Source of the DNA: Toxorhynchites rutilus septentrionalis
Taxonomy: Eukaryota; Arthropoda; Insecta; Diptera; Culicidae
DNA: 64,000 nt
NCBI RefSeq assembly: GCF_029784135.1
Contig: NC_073745.1
Coordinates: 243,253,624 to 243,317,623 of the forward strand
Direction of reading: 5' to 3'
Part shown: piece by piece, positions 10,298-20,318 of the stretch
Position numbering within the stretch: the first letter of the stretch is position 1
Layout: each line of letters starts with the position of its first letter
Made by a program: the position numbers and the translations under genes
Notes under the pieces: model-generated
What the model saw: only the letters and a program-made list of their open reading frames with translations
Told to the model about the DNA's origin: nothing
Database searches by the model: none

Positions 10298-11816
10298 TCA
10301 AAGTTGATTAACGGTCCGGAATGGTGATGGCATATTAATAAAATTCTCGATTTCTTTCTTCCGCTCGTCCGATAATTCGATCGTTGGTTCTGCTGACTTC
10401 AGCTCATTCAATGCGATGTTTGGTGTCGATTCTTCTGGAAGTTGAACTTGAATTTTCGTGGTTGATCTTCTGGAGAGAAAGAAAAATATCGCTATTGCGG
10501 TTATGATGAGGATTATTATCGTAGTTCCCAATGAACTGAATAAATTCAATGACCACTGTAATGACTCATTTGAAGGTGAATCAATGATATGCGCTTCATG
10601 AGCAATTAGACCTGTTGTGGGATGATAAGGTCGTCCTGGAATATTGACATCGAGATTGGCGTAAAGTTCTCCGTTGATATAGATGTTACAATCTTCAAAT
10701 TGTAATAAAAAACTTCCTTCGAGTACTTGTGTTGAATTGCTGCAATTGGAGGTCACTTCAACCTTAGCGTCATTGATGAGAATAACTGCTTCGCTGATTC
10801 TTTTTACTAATCCTGTGGAGTAGACTTTTTCGAAAGTACAATTTGAATGCTTGCCTTGGATTAGTTTGTGAATACATTCTGATGTCGGTTTAAGAAAATA
10901 GCTTTCACAGAGATATAGATTTTCTGGATTTTCGCATGGTTTTTCTAATTCGTAAATATGAGTTTGATTTCGCAAAAGGTAATTTTGTTTTATCCAAATG
11001 CGTTTGCTATTTTTGATAGTGGAATCAATATAGTTGTACTCATACGTATTTGTTGATACTTGGGGCACTTTCAACATGTATACTATATGTGTGTTGTTCA
11101 AGGTAACTTGAGGTGTTGACATTGAAAGTAATTCTTCATATGATGCGACATAAATATTGTGATTGTCCAGAAAAGTGGTAATTGTTTGAAAATCTCTCAT
11201 CGATAATATTCTGCTGCTAGGAATGCCATGTTTTGCCATGAGTATGGCTTCTTCTAATGTTTCAACTTGATTTTGTAGTGAATCGAGGTTTGACAGGAGT
11301 ACTAGCTGATTTATTTCCATGGAGTGGTTTTTGAGTCTTTCGCTTTCGACGGTTAATATTTGGTTAGCGACGTCTGTTATCTCTTGGATGCGTTTACTGA
11401 TGGCTTCATTAATCATCACCTGTTTGTTGTTCTGGAGTATTAGGGCGTTCATCGAGCTGTTGATTATTCGTAGATCCTCTGCGTCGGGGCTTCCAGCTAT
11501 CCATTTCCATATGGTTCCGATCGTGTTCCATCTTTTGGTCCTTCTTGTTTTGGGTCTTAATTTTAAATATGTTTCATACAATTTATAATTTTTTATCTGA
11601 ATCAATTCATACAATGTGTTTGGATAAGGGTGATTCTGAATTTCTCTGTTTATGCCTGCTATTGTATTTTCTATTTCTAGTAAACTAATTGGGTGTATTA
11701 TCCTGATGTAACCTATCTTGATTTTAGCTTCTCCTAACGGTATAATTGCTAGTGGGTTGTTTGTGAGGTCATGGACTTGCAGTATCGGTTTAACAATAGA
11801 CACGCAGATGGCGAGT
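10298..11816 (-). CDS. env: Errantivirus envelope protein (baculovirus F-like)
   Basis: About 500 codons are open without a stop. This is a type I envelope glycoprotein of the errantivirus/baculovirus F class. A furin-like site RRTKR lies near residue 90 and is followed by the presumed fusion region. A central coiled or hydrophilic ectodomain has paired Cys and several N-x-S/T sites, then a transmembrane helix (about residues 423-443, LGTTIIILIITAIAIFFF) and a 55-residue cytoplasmic tail. There is no good ATG at the front. The frame opens at a pyrimidine tract ending CTTTTCAG on the minus strand (AG at 11818-11817), followed by hydrophobic LAICVSIV. This suggests, as known for gypsy, that env is made from a spliced RNA. 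The frame is unbroken, unlike pol. Whether it still works cannot be judged from sequence. Confidence 0.75.
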
Positions 11817-11842
11817 CTGAAAAGATGGAAAAGAATTTACAA

Positions 11843-13760
11843 TTAGGGTTTTCTTAAATTTGCTTTGTGAATTTTCCTTCCATATATGTCTATTACATGT
11901 GTGTTATGGTCTTCTTTGATTTTGATTATTTTGTACCTACTTTTTCGTTTAGATATATCATTTGATTTTTCGTAAGCATATGTATCTGGTGTATAACTTG
12001 GATATGTGTTCTGTGGTATTTTTTCTTCTTTTTCTTTATAAAGTTTGATTATTCTTTCGTGTAATTTTTCTCTTTGTTTGTTAAATTCTTCTAATGGCAA
12101 ATTATTTATATTTCTTCCCTGGTATATATTATGTGGAGTATCATTTGACTGAATGAACCGAATTGTTATATTTATGGGCTGCCTGTTGTATTAATTCGTT
12201 TATAGTTATTTCTGGATTTAGTGCTTTTATACACCTAGCTATTTCTCTTATTGTTGAATGGCATCTTTCTATTTGTCCATTTGTTTCAGATCTGTGTACT
12301 GGTGTTTTAAATATTTCTATTCCTAATCCTTTAATCTGTTGTTCCATTACATTTGATACAAAAGCGCTTTCATTATCCATTACAATTTGTGCGGGTACAT
12401 CCCAATCGTATATTAATTGCATTAATATGTGCAATAGATTTTGATTTGATTGGTCTAATTTTTAGAAATTTGGAAAATTTGTCAATGGATGATATAAATA
12501 ATGCATTTTGATTGTAAACGAAAATATCTATATGTATAATTTCTGCTGGATAATTTGGAATTGGAGTTTTAACTGGGATATACTTTTGTGGATTTCTATC
12601 ATATTTTTCAGTTTTACAAATTTCACATGTTTTTACATAGTCTTGAGTTAATTTATTCATTTTTGGAAAATAGAAGTGCTTTATTAATTGTAGTACGTTT
12701 TCTTTTGCGTTTCTGTGAGCGAAATTATGGACATTTTTTATTTCTTCTAATTGTTGTTCTTCTTCATTTATATCTGTAACCTGTGTTTGTGAATATCGTG
12801 CCTTTACAATTTGTGAATTGAAATTTTCTTTGTATATTTCTTGTATTGTTGCCATTATTGGTTCATCTGTTAGAATTCCATTTATTATTCCTGGTATTAA
12901 AAATCTTTTTAATTTGTCTTTTAAAAATTCTACTGTAAAACGTGGTTCACAAAATATATGTCTCTTGAATTTTTCGAATGGAATATTCATTTCGTAACTA
13001 GATCTTGGATTGATTTTGAAAATTAATTGATTTCTGAATACGTTAATAGGTGTTTCTGTAGATGGGATATAGGAGTTGTCATCATTATCAGAGGAATGCT
13101 GTGTAGCGGTTAATGAATTAATTTGGATTCGAGATAATGCATCAGCTACAATGTTGGATTTTCCTGGTTTATAGTGTAACTCATAATCATGCTCTTCCAG
13201 ATATGCTTTCCAACGTTTTAGCTTTGCATTGCTATTTTTTGGGGATAACGTAAAAGTTAGTGGCATATGGTCAGTATAAATTTTGATTTTTGTTCCATAA
13301 ATGAAATTTCTTAATGTGTTAAGGGACCAAACAACTGCCAACATTTCTTTTTCGTTAGTCGCATAATTTTCTTCGGTTCTTGAAAGAGTTCTGGAAATGA
13401 AAGTAATGGGTCTTTCTCCTTCTGGAAATTGTTGTGATAATACTGCACCAATTGCTTTATCTGATGCATCGGTCGTGAGTATGAATGATTTTTCAAAGTC
13501 TGAGAATGTGAGTACGTCTTCCGAAGATAGAATTTCTTTGAGAGTTTTGAAAGATTGTCGCGCTTCTTCGTCTAATTTGATCGAAAAGTTTTTTGACTGA
13601 GTTTTAGGAATTTGGCGATGGCCATCTTCCCCTCTTAAAAGTTTTGTCAACGGTTTAGCAAGTGTTGCGTAGTTTTTGACAAAACGCCTGTAGTATCCTG
13701 ATAGTCCTAGGAATGCTCGTAATTCCTTCAAATTTGTTGGTTCTGGGTATTTTTGAATAC
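11843..13760 (-). pseudogene. pol: Errantivirus pol, distal part: RT end, RNase H, integrase (frameshifted)
   Basis: Minus strand, downstream of the foreign insert. The frame resumes with the RT thumb (LRAFLGLSGYYRRFV), then RNase H (ILTTDASDKAIGAVLSQ, IYTDHMPLTF, VADALSRI). The integrase zinc finger follows (H..H..CEIC) and then the catalytic core: Asp in IHIDIF, Asp in VMDNESAF, Glu in NGQIERCH. Two frameshifts break it, one near 12420-12440 within the catalytic core and one near 12140-12150 towards the C-terminus. All three integrase acidic residues are nevertheless still present. The frame joins, in phase and outside the 6-bp duplication, with the piece at 20319-21522. Confidence 0.85.
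13755..13760. other. Target-site duplication of the nested LTR element (left copy)
   Basis: GAATAC at 13755-13760 is repeated at 20313-20318. If the LTR ends one base later, the duplication is AATAC (5 bp). It sits inside the RT coding region of the errantivirus. Confidence 0.8.
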
Positions 13761-14050
13761 TGTGGTGAACACTTTTGAGCGACACTGTAAGTCGCCAACC
13801 GATGCAACATTGTTGCTACGGTTGATTATTTTATCATGGTGTCAAATTGCGCCGACTGGTAAATTAAACATCCACGCGCAATTGACACGCTGTGTCAGCA
13901 ATGGCATCGACCCTCCACATCGATGCCCGAGCGTTCTCTATGGGTCTCGCTGATATGAAATCAGGACAATAAATCATTAGTTATTCGAACCTAGAGTTGA
14001 GTAGTCTGCTGCCTAATAGAGAAAGTCCCAATTGAAGTAGTAAAATGTTA
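13761..14050 (+). repeat. 5' LTR of the nested Ty3/gypsy element
   Basis: TGTGGTGAACAC...AAATGTTA, 290 bp, with an AATAAA signal at 13968-13973. One difference from the 3' LTR. Confidence 0.9.
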
Positions 14051-14052
14051 GA

Positions 14053-14070
14053 TGGCGACTGTGGCAGCCT
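14053..14070 (+). other. Primer-binding site of the nested element
   Basis: TGGCGACTGTGGCAGCCT starts three bases after the LTR. It begins TGGCGAC, as do the Arg-tRNA primer sites of mdg1/412-type elements, but differs further on. The tRNA assignment is tentative. Confidence 0.65.
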
Positions 14071-14854
14071 CACTATTAGAGTGAGAGTGTTCTGCGGGCG
14101 AGACGGTTCTGCTGTTTTGCACCGTGCCTCGAAGTGTCGCTGGCGGGAGGATGTGATTTCCTCATGAAAATTCAGTGAATTTAGTGTTGGACAGTGGACT
14201 GTAGCGACAATGCGCTACATGTTAGCTTTTCTTGACTTTCAAGTGGTATTACTGGATCCCTCTTTAATGTTGAAGTGTTAAGTGAACAATGTCCTGAGTG
14301 GCGAACAGGGGAAAGAGCTGCCTAATGAACTGTGGGGCGCCAGTGCTCCTGAATTGTATATGGAAGTGGAAGCAGTCTTCCAGCAGCATACAGTCTGCCG
14401 ACGAAGCCGCGAGAACGCGCCCGTGCACCAAATTACACCACTATGTCTGTCCTTCATCACCAGCACTGGGTTCCGAAAATATCCACTCAGTGCACAACGG
14501 CTGTAAAGAATCCGACTTGAAGCCACTAATCGAAACGGATACGAGAACCACGAAGCAGGCGACAGGCGGGACGGCCCCGTGTGAACATCGGCGAAACGGA
14601 GTGACAAATGCTTGGAATATCTTCGCAACAATCTTTTGAATGAATCGCAGAGAGCCGCATTCCATACGCTGCTAGAATTTTACTACATGAACATCGGCGA
14701 AACGGAGCGACGGTGGTGCAATGAACACTTATATATGAATTATAGATTAATTAACACATATCAGTGAAAAAGATAAATTAAATGAAGAATTCAATGTAAG
14801 TACCTTCATTTGTTTCATTTTCTTAAATAAGTGCCAAATTTTTCCACCTCGCCA
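14071..14854 (+). other. Leader of the nested element (no gene)
   Basis: Untranslated leader between primer site and gag. Short frames on both strands (14278-14665) overlap one another and look like chance. Confidence 0.6.
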
Positions 14855-16165
14855 ATGCTGAAGAAATTGAAAAGTGAGGAACGAAGTTTGTTAAACGAAT
14901 TGAAAACTATATACATAAATCTAAAAAAGAGTCCTAACAGAAAATACCTGAGGAATACTTTACTCGCCAAAAGAGAATATGCCAGACAGGTCTATAACAC
15001 AATTTTATATCTGCTCGATGATTATGAACATCACGAGCAGAGGGAAATTGTGTTAGAGGCCAGAGATTTATTCGGCGGTATTCAAGTATTGATTAATTCC
15101 AAACTTGATTCCGCAAAACAGTTATTAAAATTTACGACGTTAGTAAAAATAATAATAGCATTTAACCAATTGTTTAAGAAAAATAAAATGGCTACCCCGA
15201 AGGTGGACATTAAGCTGGGAACAGCTATCGTCCAAACCTATGAGGGAAACCCGGAAGGGTTGAATCAATTTATTGATTCTGTTGCGCTGTTTGCAGACAG
15301 CGTGGAATCGGAATTCGCTGATGCAACAGCTGCACAAAAATCAGCAGCGAAAGAGACGGTAATCAGATTTATTAAAACTCGACTAACCGGGAAAGCTCGA
15401 GCAGCTGTCGGAGACAGACCACAAAACACTGAAGAAATAATAAATAAGCTTAAGACATGTTGTGGAATGAAAAAATCTCCTGATGTTTTTGTAGCAAAAC
15501 TACAAGAAACGAAGCAGATTGGTGATATCAATAAATTTACCAACGAAGTCGAAAACTTAGTGTTCCTGTTGGAAAAAGCATACATATCGGAAAATATTCC
15601 CACTGAAACGGCCTGCAAAATGGCTGTTAAACAGGGAGTAAAAGCACTTTGCACCGGAGTTAGGTCCAGTGAAACCAAGCTCTTGCTAAAAGCGGGACAA
15701 TTTTCGTCCTTAACTGATGCGATAGAAAAGGTGATTGAAAACGAGGGAGCATCATCTGCGAATCAAAACTCGCAAATAATGTATACCCGTCGTGGCCATT
15801 TACAACGGGGACGCGGTAGAAATCAAAACCGTGGGAATAGAAATTTTTATGCTCAAAATAATTTCAGTAACCGTGGCGGTTTTTTCAATCGTCGCGGCAG
15901 AGGAAATTTCCAGCAATACGACAATCAAAGAAATTTTCAAAATCAACGTGGTAGGGGATCGCAAAGAGGATATGGACGTGGATTCATGCAACCACGCATA
16001 TTTTACGCAACTGCAGAAACTGGAAATGGTATGGCACCAGTACCACAAAATGCGCAGAATGTGCAAAATTGGAACCAGTGCCAACAACCTCCATTCCAAT
16101 TTCAGCAGCAGCAACAACCACCACAGCAAAATTTTTTAGGTCAACCCCGAAGCTTTTCACAATAA
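14855..16165 (+). CDS. gag: Gag of the nested Ty3/gypsy element, RGG-type
   Basis: Structural protein, 436 codons from the ATG at 14855 (the frame is open slightly upstream without an ATG). The first third is helical and basic, and the middle (from MATPKVDIKLGTAIVQTYEG) is capsid-like. The C-terminal third is rich in Arg, Gly, Asn and Gln (GRGRNQNRGNRN, RGRGNFQQYD, RGRGSQRGYGRG) and then poly-Gln/Pro. There is no CCHC zinc knuckle, so RNA binding is presumably through the RGG repeats. The end overlaps pol, and the slippery heptamer TTTTTTA lies 9 codons before the stop. Confidence 0.85.
   Translation: MLKKLKSEERSLLNELKTIYINLKKSPNRKYLRNTLLAKREYARQVYNTILYLLDDYEHHEQREIVLEARDLFGGIQVLINSKLDSAKQLLKFTTLVKIIIAFNQLFKKNKMATPKVDIKLGTAIVQTYEGNPEGLNQFIDSVALFADSVESEFADATAAQKSAAKETVIRFIKTRLTGKARAAVGDRPQNTEEIINKLKTCCGMKKSPDVFVAKLQETKQIGDINKFTNEVENLVFLLEKAYISENIPTETACKMAVKQGVKALCTGVRSSETKLLLKAGQFSSLTDAIEKVIENEGASSANQNSQIMYTRRGHLQRGRGRNQNRGNRNFYAQNNFSNRGGFFNRRGRGNFQQYDNQRNFQNQRGRGSQRGYGRGFMQPRIFYATAETGNGMAPVPQNAQNVQNWNQCQQPPFQFQQQQQPPQQNFLGQPRSFSQ
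16132..16138 (+). promoter_or_regulatory. Probable -1 ribosomal frameshift site, T TTT TTA
   Basis: In the gag frame the codons read AAT TTT TTA, so the heptamer is in the correct X XXY YYZ phase. After a -1 slip, translation enters the pol frame at AGG (16138). This matches the retroviral rule and the gag/pol overlap. No downstream structure was computed. Confidence 0.8.
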
Positions 16166-19100
16166 ATGCAACTGCATCAAATTTTGTGAAGGCATACGTT
16201 GAAATGGCCAATTCAACGTGTACTTTCATGATTGACTCAGGGGCTGACATTTCAATTTTCAAAATAGGTAAGGTAGTTAATAATCAAATAGTAGATAGAA
16301 CTAATAAATGTATAATTTCTGGTATATCCGGTGAAAAATTGGAAACTGTAGCTTCAACGATTACTACATTGAAATTTCAGAAGGTATTAAAATTGAATCA
16401 TAGATTTCAATTGGTCAATAACGATTTCCCAATATGCACTGAAGGAATATTGGGAAGAGATTTTTTATCACAATATAAGTGTAGCATTAACTATGAATAT
16501 TGGATTTTAAATTTTACGTTTAATAATATAGAAGTTAATATTCCAATTGAAGATAATCTTAATGAAGGAATACTGCTTCCGGAAAGATGCGAAGTTATTC
16601 GCCGTATCCCAAATTTAAAACTTGAAGACGATGCTTTAGTGTGTGCACAGGAAATTCAGAACGGAATTTTTTGTGGGAACACTTTAGTATCTCCGAAAAC
16701 GACATATGTTAAATTTATTAATACTACGGATAAACCAGTTCTTATTCTTAATTTTAAACCCATAGTTAAACCATTGAATGATTTCATTATAGCTAATATA
16801 AATAGAAATACCGAAATTAAACAGAGATCGGATGAAATAAAACAAAAAATTGACTTTACTGAAATACCAACATACGCTAGTAAACATTTTGAGACATTGA
16901 TAGAAGAATATAATGACATTTTTGCGTTGGGAGAAGATTATTTGACCACAAATAACTTCTACACTCAAAACATCGAATTGTCGGACAATGTGCCCGTATA
17001 TATTCCAAATTATAGGAGTATACACGCACAAAATTCCGAAATTGAAGGTCAAGTGAATAAATTACTGGAAAACAAAATAATCGAACATTCAGTATCGGCT
17101 TATAACTCACCAATTTTATTGGTGCCCAAAAAATCGAACACTGATGATAAAAAATGGAGGATGGTCGTGGATTTCAGACAGCTAAACAAGAAAATTTTAG
17201 CCGACAGATTTCCACTTCCAAGAATCGACACAATTTTGGATCAGTTAGGAAGGGCTAAATATTTTAGCACCTTGGACCTGATGGCAGGATTCCACCAAAT
17301 CCCGTTGGACCCAGAATCTAAGAAATACACTGCGTTTTCTACGTCGTCCGGGCACTACGCCTTCACGCGCTTACCGTTTGGCTTGAATATAAGCCCAAAC
17401 AGTTTTCAGCGCATGATGACTATTGCCATGGCAGGATTGACGCCAGAATGTGCATTTGTTTATATCGATGATATTGTAGTTATTGGATGTTCTACAAATC
17501 ATCACATTAAAAATCTGACTAAAGTGTTTGAACGATTGAGACAATACAATTTGAAACTCAATCCGGAAAAATGCCAATTCTTTAAAACAGAAGTAACGTA
17601 CTTAGGCCATAAAATTTCTGATCAGGGAATACTTCCTGATGACACAAAATTTAATGTTATACAAAATTATCCAGTACCAACGAATGCGGACGAAGTTCGT
17701 AGATTCGTTGCTTTTTGTAATTACTATCGTAAGTTTGTTCCAAACTTCGCGAAGATAGCAAAACCATTAAACGAATTGTTAAAGAAAAATTCAACTTTTA
17801 TTTGGAATGATGAACGCCAAACATCTTTTGAACAACTCAGAGAAAACCTATTATCTCCACCAATTTTAAGTTACCCTGACTTTTCAAAGAAATTTATTCT
17901 GACCACAGACGCTTCCAACACAGCTTGTGGAGCAGTCTTATCTCAAGAAGTAGACGGACATGATCTGCCAATAGCCTATGCAAGTAAAGCATTGAACAAA
18001 GCAGATTCTAAAAAGCCAACAATATTGCAGGAAATGATTGCCATACATTGGGCTATCAATCATTTCAAGCCATATTTGTATGGTAGAAAATTCACAATCA
18101 AAACGGATCATCGACCCCTTGTCTTTCTTTTTGGAATGAAGGAACCTACCAAAAAGTTAACACAAATGCGTCTTGATCTCGAGGATTACGATTTTGACAT
18201 AGTACATATCAAAGGAAAAGACAATGTAGGCGCAGATGCACTCTCAAGAATCGTGTCATCTGACGACCTGAAAAACAAAACAATGCTCGTGGTAAACACA
18301 AGGTCCATGAGTAGGAAAAATGAAACAGCAAAACAAAACAAACCGATTATACAAGTCGAGAAGCCTGATCAACTTCTTGTGCGTGAAATCGAAAATTTAC
18401 AACCAATTAGGGTTATGAAAAAGATATTAACCGAAATAAAAGACGACGTCATACACATAAAAATAAAAAGCGCAAACTTAAAGAAAACATTTGTTACAAT
18501 TGAGATAAATAAAGAATGCTTACTAAATGGAAGTCAGACACTAGAGTCTGCTCTTTCAGAGCTAAATGGAATTATGATGAATATAAATGAAAAAAGGATA
18601 GCTATACCATTAAATGATACAATGTTTTCATTAATAACAGTGGAAAAATTCAAAGAAATTGCCACTAAACAAACGAAAAATTTTGAATTTTTTCTATACA
18701 GACCTCCAAGATATATACAAAATAGAGAGGAAATCGAGAAAATCTTACATGATTTTCATAACAGTTCTATCGGTGGTCACATAGGTCAACATAGACTTTA
18801 CCTAAAACTACGTGATCTATATGCCTGGCATGGAATGAAGAGTTCTATAGCAAAATTCATAAAGGCCTGTGAGTTTTGTAAAACGAACAAAATAACGAAA
18901 AAAACGAAAGAAGCATCAATTGTTACAACTACTCCAGTAAGAGCATTTGATGTTATTTCGATAGATACTGTCGGGCCATTGCCTAAATCAGGAAAAAATA
19001 ATCGTTATTGTATTACATTGCAGTGCGATCTCACAAAATTTATAGTTCTAATACCAATTCAAAATAAGGAAGCTAATACCATTGCTCGTGCATTAGTGGA

Positions 19101-19758
19101 AAACTTTATTTTGACATACGGAAACTTTTTAGAACTAAGATCGGACAGAGGTACTGAATATTGCAATGAAGTACTTTGTCAGATCGGTAAAATATTAAAT
19201 TTCAAACAAACATTTTCAACCGCATATCATCCTCAGTCTATCGGTGCTTTGGAGAGAAATCATAGATGCCTTAATGAGTATCTGAGATCGTTCTCCAATG
19301 AACATCATAACGACTGGGATGACTGGATTAACTTTTACGCTTTTGTATATAATACAACCCCACATACGGACACACAATATGCACCATTTGAGTTAGTTTT
19401 TGCACGAAAACCAAATTTACCTCAAGACCTCTTTAATACAAAAATAGAACCAATCTATAACCTTGATCAGTACTACAATGAAATGAAATTTAAGTTACAA
19501 AAAAGTCATTCAGAAGCTCGAAACAAATTAATTGAACAAAAAAGGTTAAGAACTGAAAATTTGAATGTAAATCTGAATCCAATCAATGTATCTGTAGGAG
19601 ATTTAATATATATTACTAACGAAAATCGCAAAAAATTGGACCCATTCTATATAGGTCCCTTTAAAATAGTAAAAGTAGAAGGATGCAACTGTGATGTGGA
19701 AGATTTGGCACAGGGAAAACAAATGAAAGTACATAAAAATAGAATTATAAAACTATAA
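16138..19758 (+). CDS. pol: Pol of the nested Ty3/gypsy element
   Basis: About 1206 codons counted from the frameshift. Order: aspartic protease (FMIDSGADISIF), reverse transcriptase (WRMVVDFRQLNKK, STLDLMAGFHQIPL, LPFGLNISPNSFQRMM, catalytic YIDDIVVIG), RNase H (LTTDASNTACGAVLSQ, IKTDHRPLVF, GADALSRI), an H-H-C-C integrase finger (HIGQHR..CEFCKTNK), integrase Asp/Asp/Glu (ISIDTVGP, SDRGTEYCN, SIGALERNH) and a GPF module (DPFYIGPFKIV). All catalytic residues are present and no stop occurs, so the copy appears intact. It is probably translated as a Gag-Pol fusion by -1 slippage at 16132. The 3' purine tract and LTR follow 250 bp later. Confidence 0.9.
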   Translation, partial: RSTPKLFTINATASNFVKAYVEMANSTCTFMIDSGADISIFKIGKVVNNQIVDRTNKCIISGISGEKLETVASTITTLKFQKVLKLNHRFQLVNNDFPICTEGILGRDFLSQYKCSINYEYWILNFTFNNIEVNIPIEDNLNEGILLPERCEVIRRIPNLKLEDDALVCAQEIQNGIFCGNTLVSPKTTYVKFINTTDKPVLILNFKPIVKPLNDFIIANINRNTEIKQRSDEIKQKIDFTEIPTYASKHFETLIEEYNDIFALGEDYLTTNNFYTQNIELSDNVPVYIPNYRSIHAQNSEIEGQVNKLLENKIIEHSVSAYNSPILLVPKKSNTDDKKWRMVVDFRQLNKKILADRFPLPRIDTILDQLGRAKYFSTLDLMAGFHQIPLDPESKKYTAFSTSSGHYAFTRLPFGLNISPNSFQRMMTIAMAGLTPECAFVYIDDIVVIGCSTNHHIKNLTKVFERLRQYNLKLNPEKCQFFKTEVTYLGHKISDQGILPDDTKFNVIQNYPVPTNADEVRRFVAFCNYYRKFVPNFAKIAKPLNELLKKNSTFIWNDERQTSFEQLRENLLSPPILSYPDFSKKFILTTDASNTACGAVLSQEVDGHDLPIAYASKALNKADSKKPTILQEMIAIHWAINHFKPYLYGRKFTIKTDHRPLVFLFGMKEPTKKLTQMRLDLEDYDFDIVHIKGKDNVGADALSRIVSSDDLKNKTMLVVNTRSMSRKNETAKQNKPIIQVEKPDQLLVREIENLQPIRVMKKILTEIKDDVIHIKIKSANLKKTFVTIEINKECLLNGSQTLESALSELNGIMMNINEKRIAIPLNDTMFSLITVEKFKEIATKQTKNFEFFLYRPPRYIQNREEIEKILHDFHNSSIGGHIGQHRLYLKLRDLYAWHGMKSSIAKFIKACEFCKTNKITKKTKEASIVTTTPVRAFDVISIDTVGPLPKSGKNNRYCITLQCDLTKFIVLIPIQNKEANTIARALVENFILTYGNFLELRSDRGTEYCNEVLCQIGKILNFKQTFSTAYHPQSIGALERNHRCLNEYLRSFSNEHHNDWDDWINFYAFVYNTTPHTDTQYAPFELVFARKPNLPQDLFNTKIEPIYNLDQYYNEMKFKLQKSHSEARNKLIEQKRLRTENLNVNLNPINVSVGDLIYITNENRKKLDPFYIGPFKIVKVEGCNCDVEDLAQGKQMKVHKNRIIKL

Positions 19759-20010
19759 ATGAGAAAATTTAAAATTTACTTTTGAAAGAGGGAAGGAAAG
19801 GTCATTCATTTATTCAAATCCATTCAGGGACAAATATTCTCTACGAAATATAAATAATAAATTTTAAATTTTTCGAAATAATCATGGTCAATATATTTAG
19901 GTGTATAAGAACAAAAATGTAAACCTTTGTATTATCATCAGCGAAATTCCTAGAGAACCTCAACTAAAATTCAAATCACGAATAATTTGCTATGCTACAT
20001 TCTTCTTCCG

Positions 20011-20022
20011 AAAGGGGGAAGG
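20011..20022 (+). other. Polypurine tract of the nested element
   Basis: AAAGGGGGAAGG directly precedes the 3' LTR start TGTGGTG. Confidence 0.85.
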
Positions 20023-20312
20023 TGTGGTGAACACTTTTGAGCGACACTGTAAGTCGCCAACCGATGCAACATTGTTGCTACGGTTGATTATTTTATCATG
20101 GTGTCAAATTGCGCCGACTGGTAAATTAAACATCCACGCGCAATTGACACGCTGTGTCAGCAATGGCATCGACCCTCCACATCGATGCCCGAGCGTTCTC
20201 TATGGGTCTCGCTGATATGAAATCAGGACAATAAATCATTAGTTATTCGAACCTAGAGTTGAGTAGTCTGCTGCCTAATAGAGAAAGTCCCAATTTAAGT
20301 AGTAAAATGTTA
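20023..20312 (+). repeat. 3' LTR of the nested Ty3/gypsy element
   Basis: 290 bp, one base different from the 5' LTR; AATAAA at 20230-20235. Followed by the GAATAC duplication (20313-20318), then errantivirus pol. Confidence 0.9.
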
Positions 20313-20318
20313 GAATAC

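Larger units (their letters stand above)
13761..20312 (+). mobile_element. Young env-less Ty3/gypsy retrotransposon inserted in the errantivirus pol
   Basis: A 6552-bp element on the plus strand with 290-bp LTRs that differ at only one position by eye (G/T near 14035 versus 20297), a primer-binding site, a leader of about 780 bp, gag, pol in the -1 frame, and a purine tract AAAGGGGGAAGG. No env follows pol. The organisation and RNase H/integrase style resemble the mdg1/mdg3 side of Ty3/gypsy, but the exact lineage is not settled. All frames are intact, so it may still be competent. Confidence 0.92.

Noticed and set aside
20027..20215. Small conserved protein encoded twice (13753-13953 and 19901-20215)
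   Set aside because: Both frames lie in the two LTR copies of the nested element, so the repetition is due to the LTRs.
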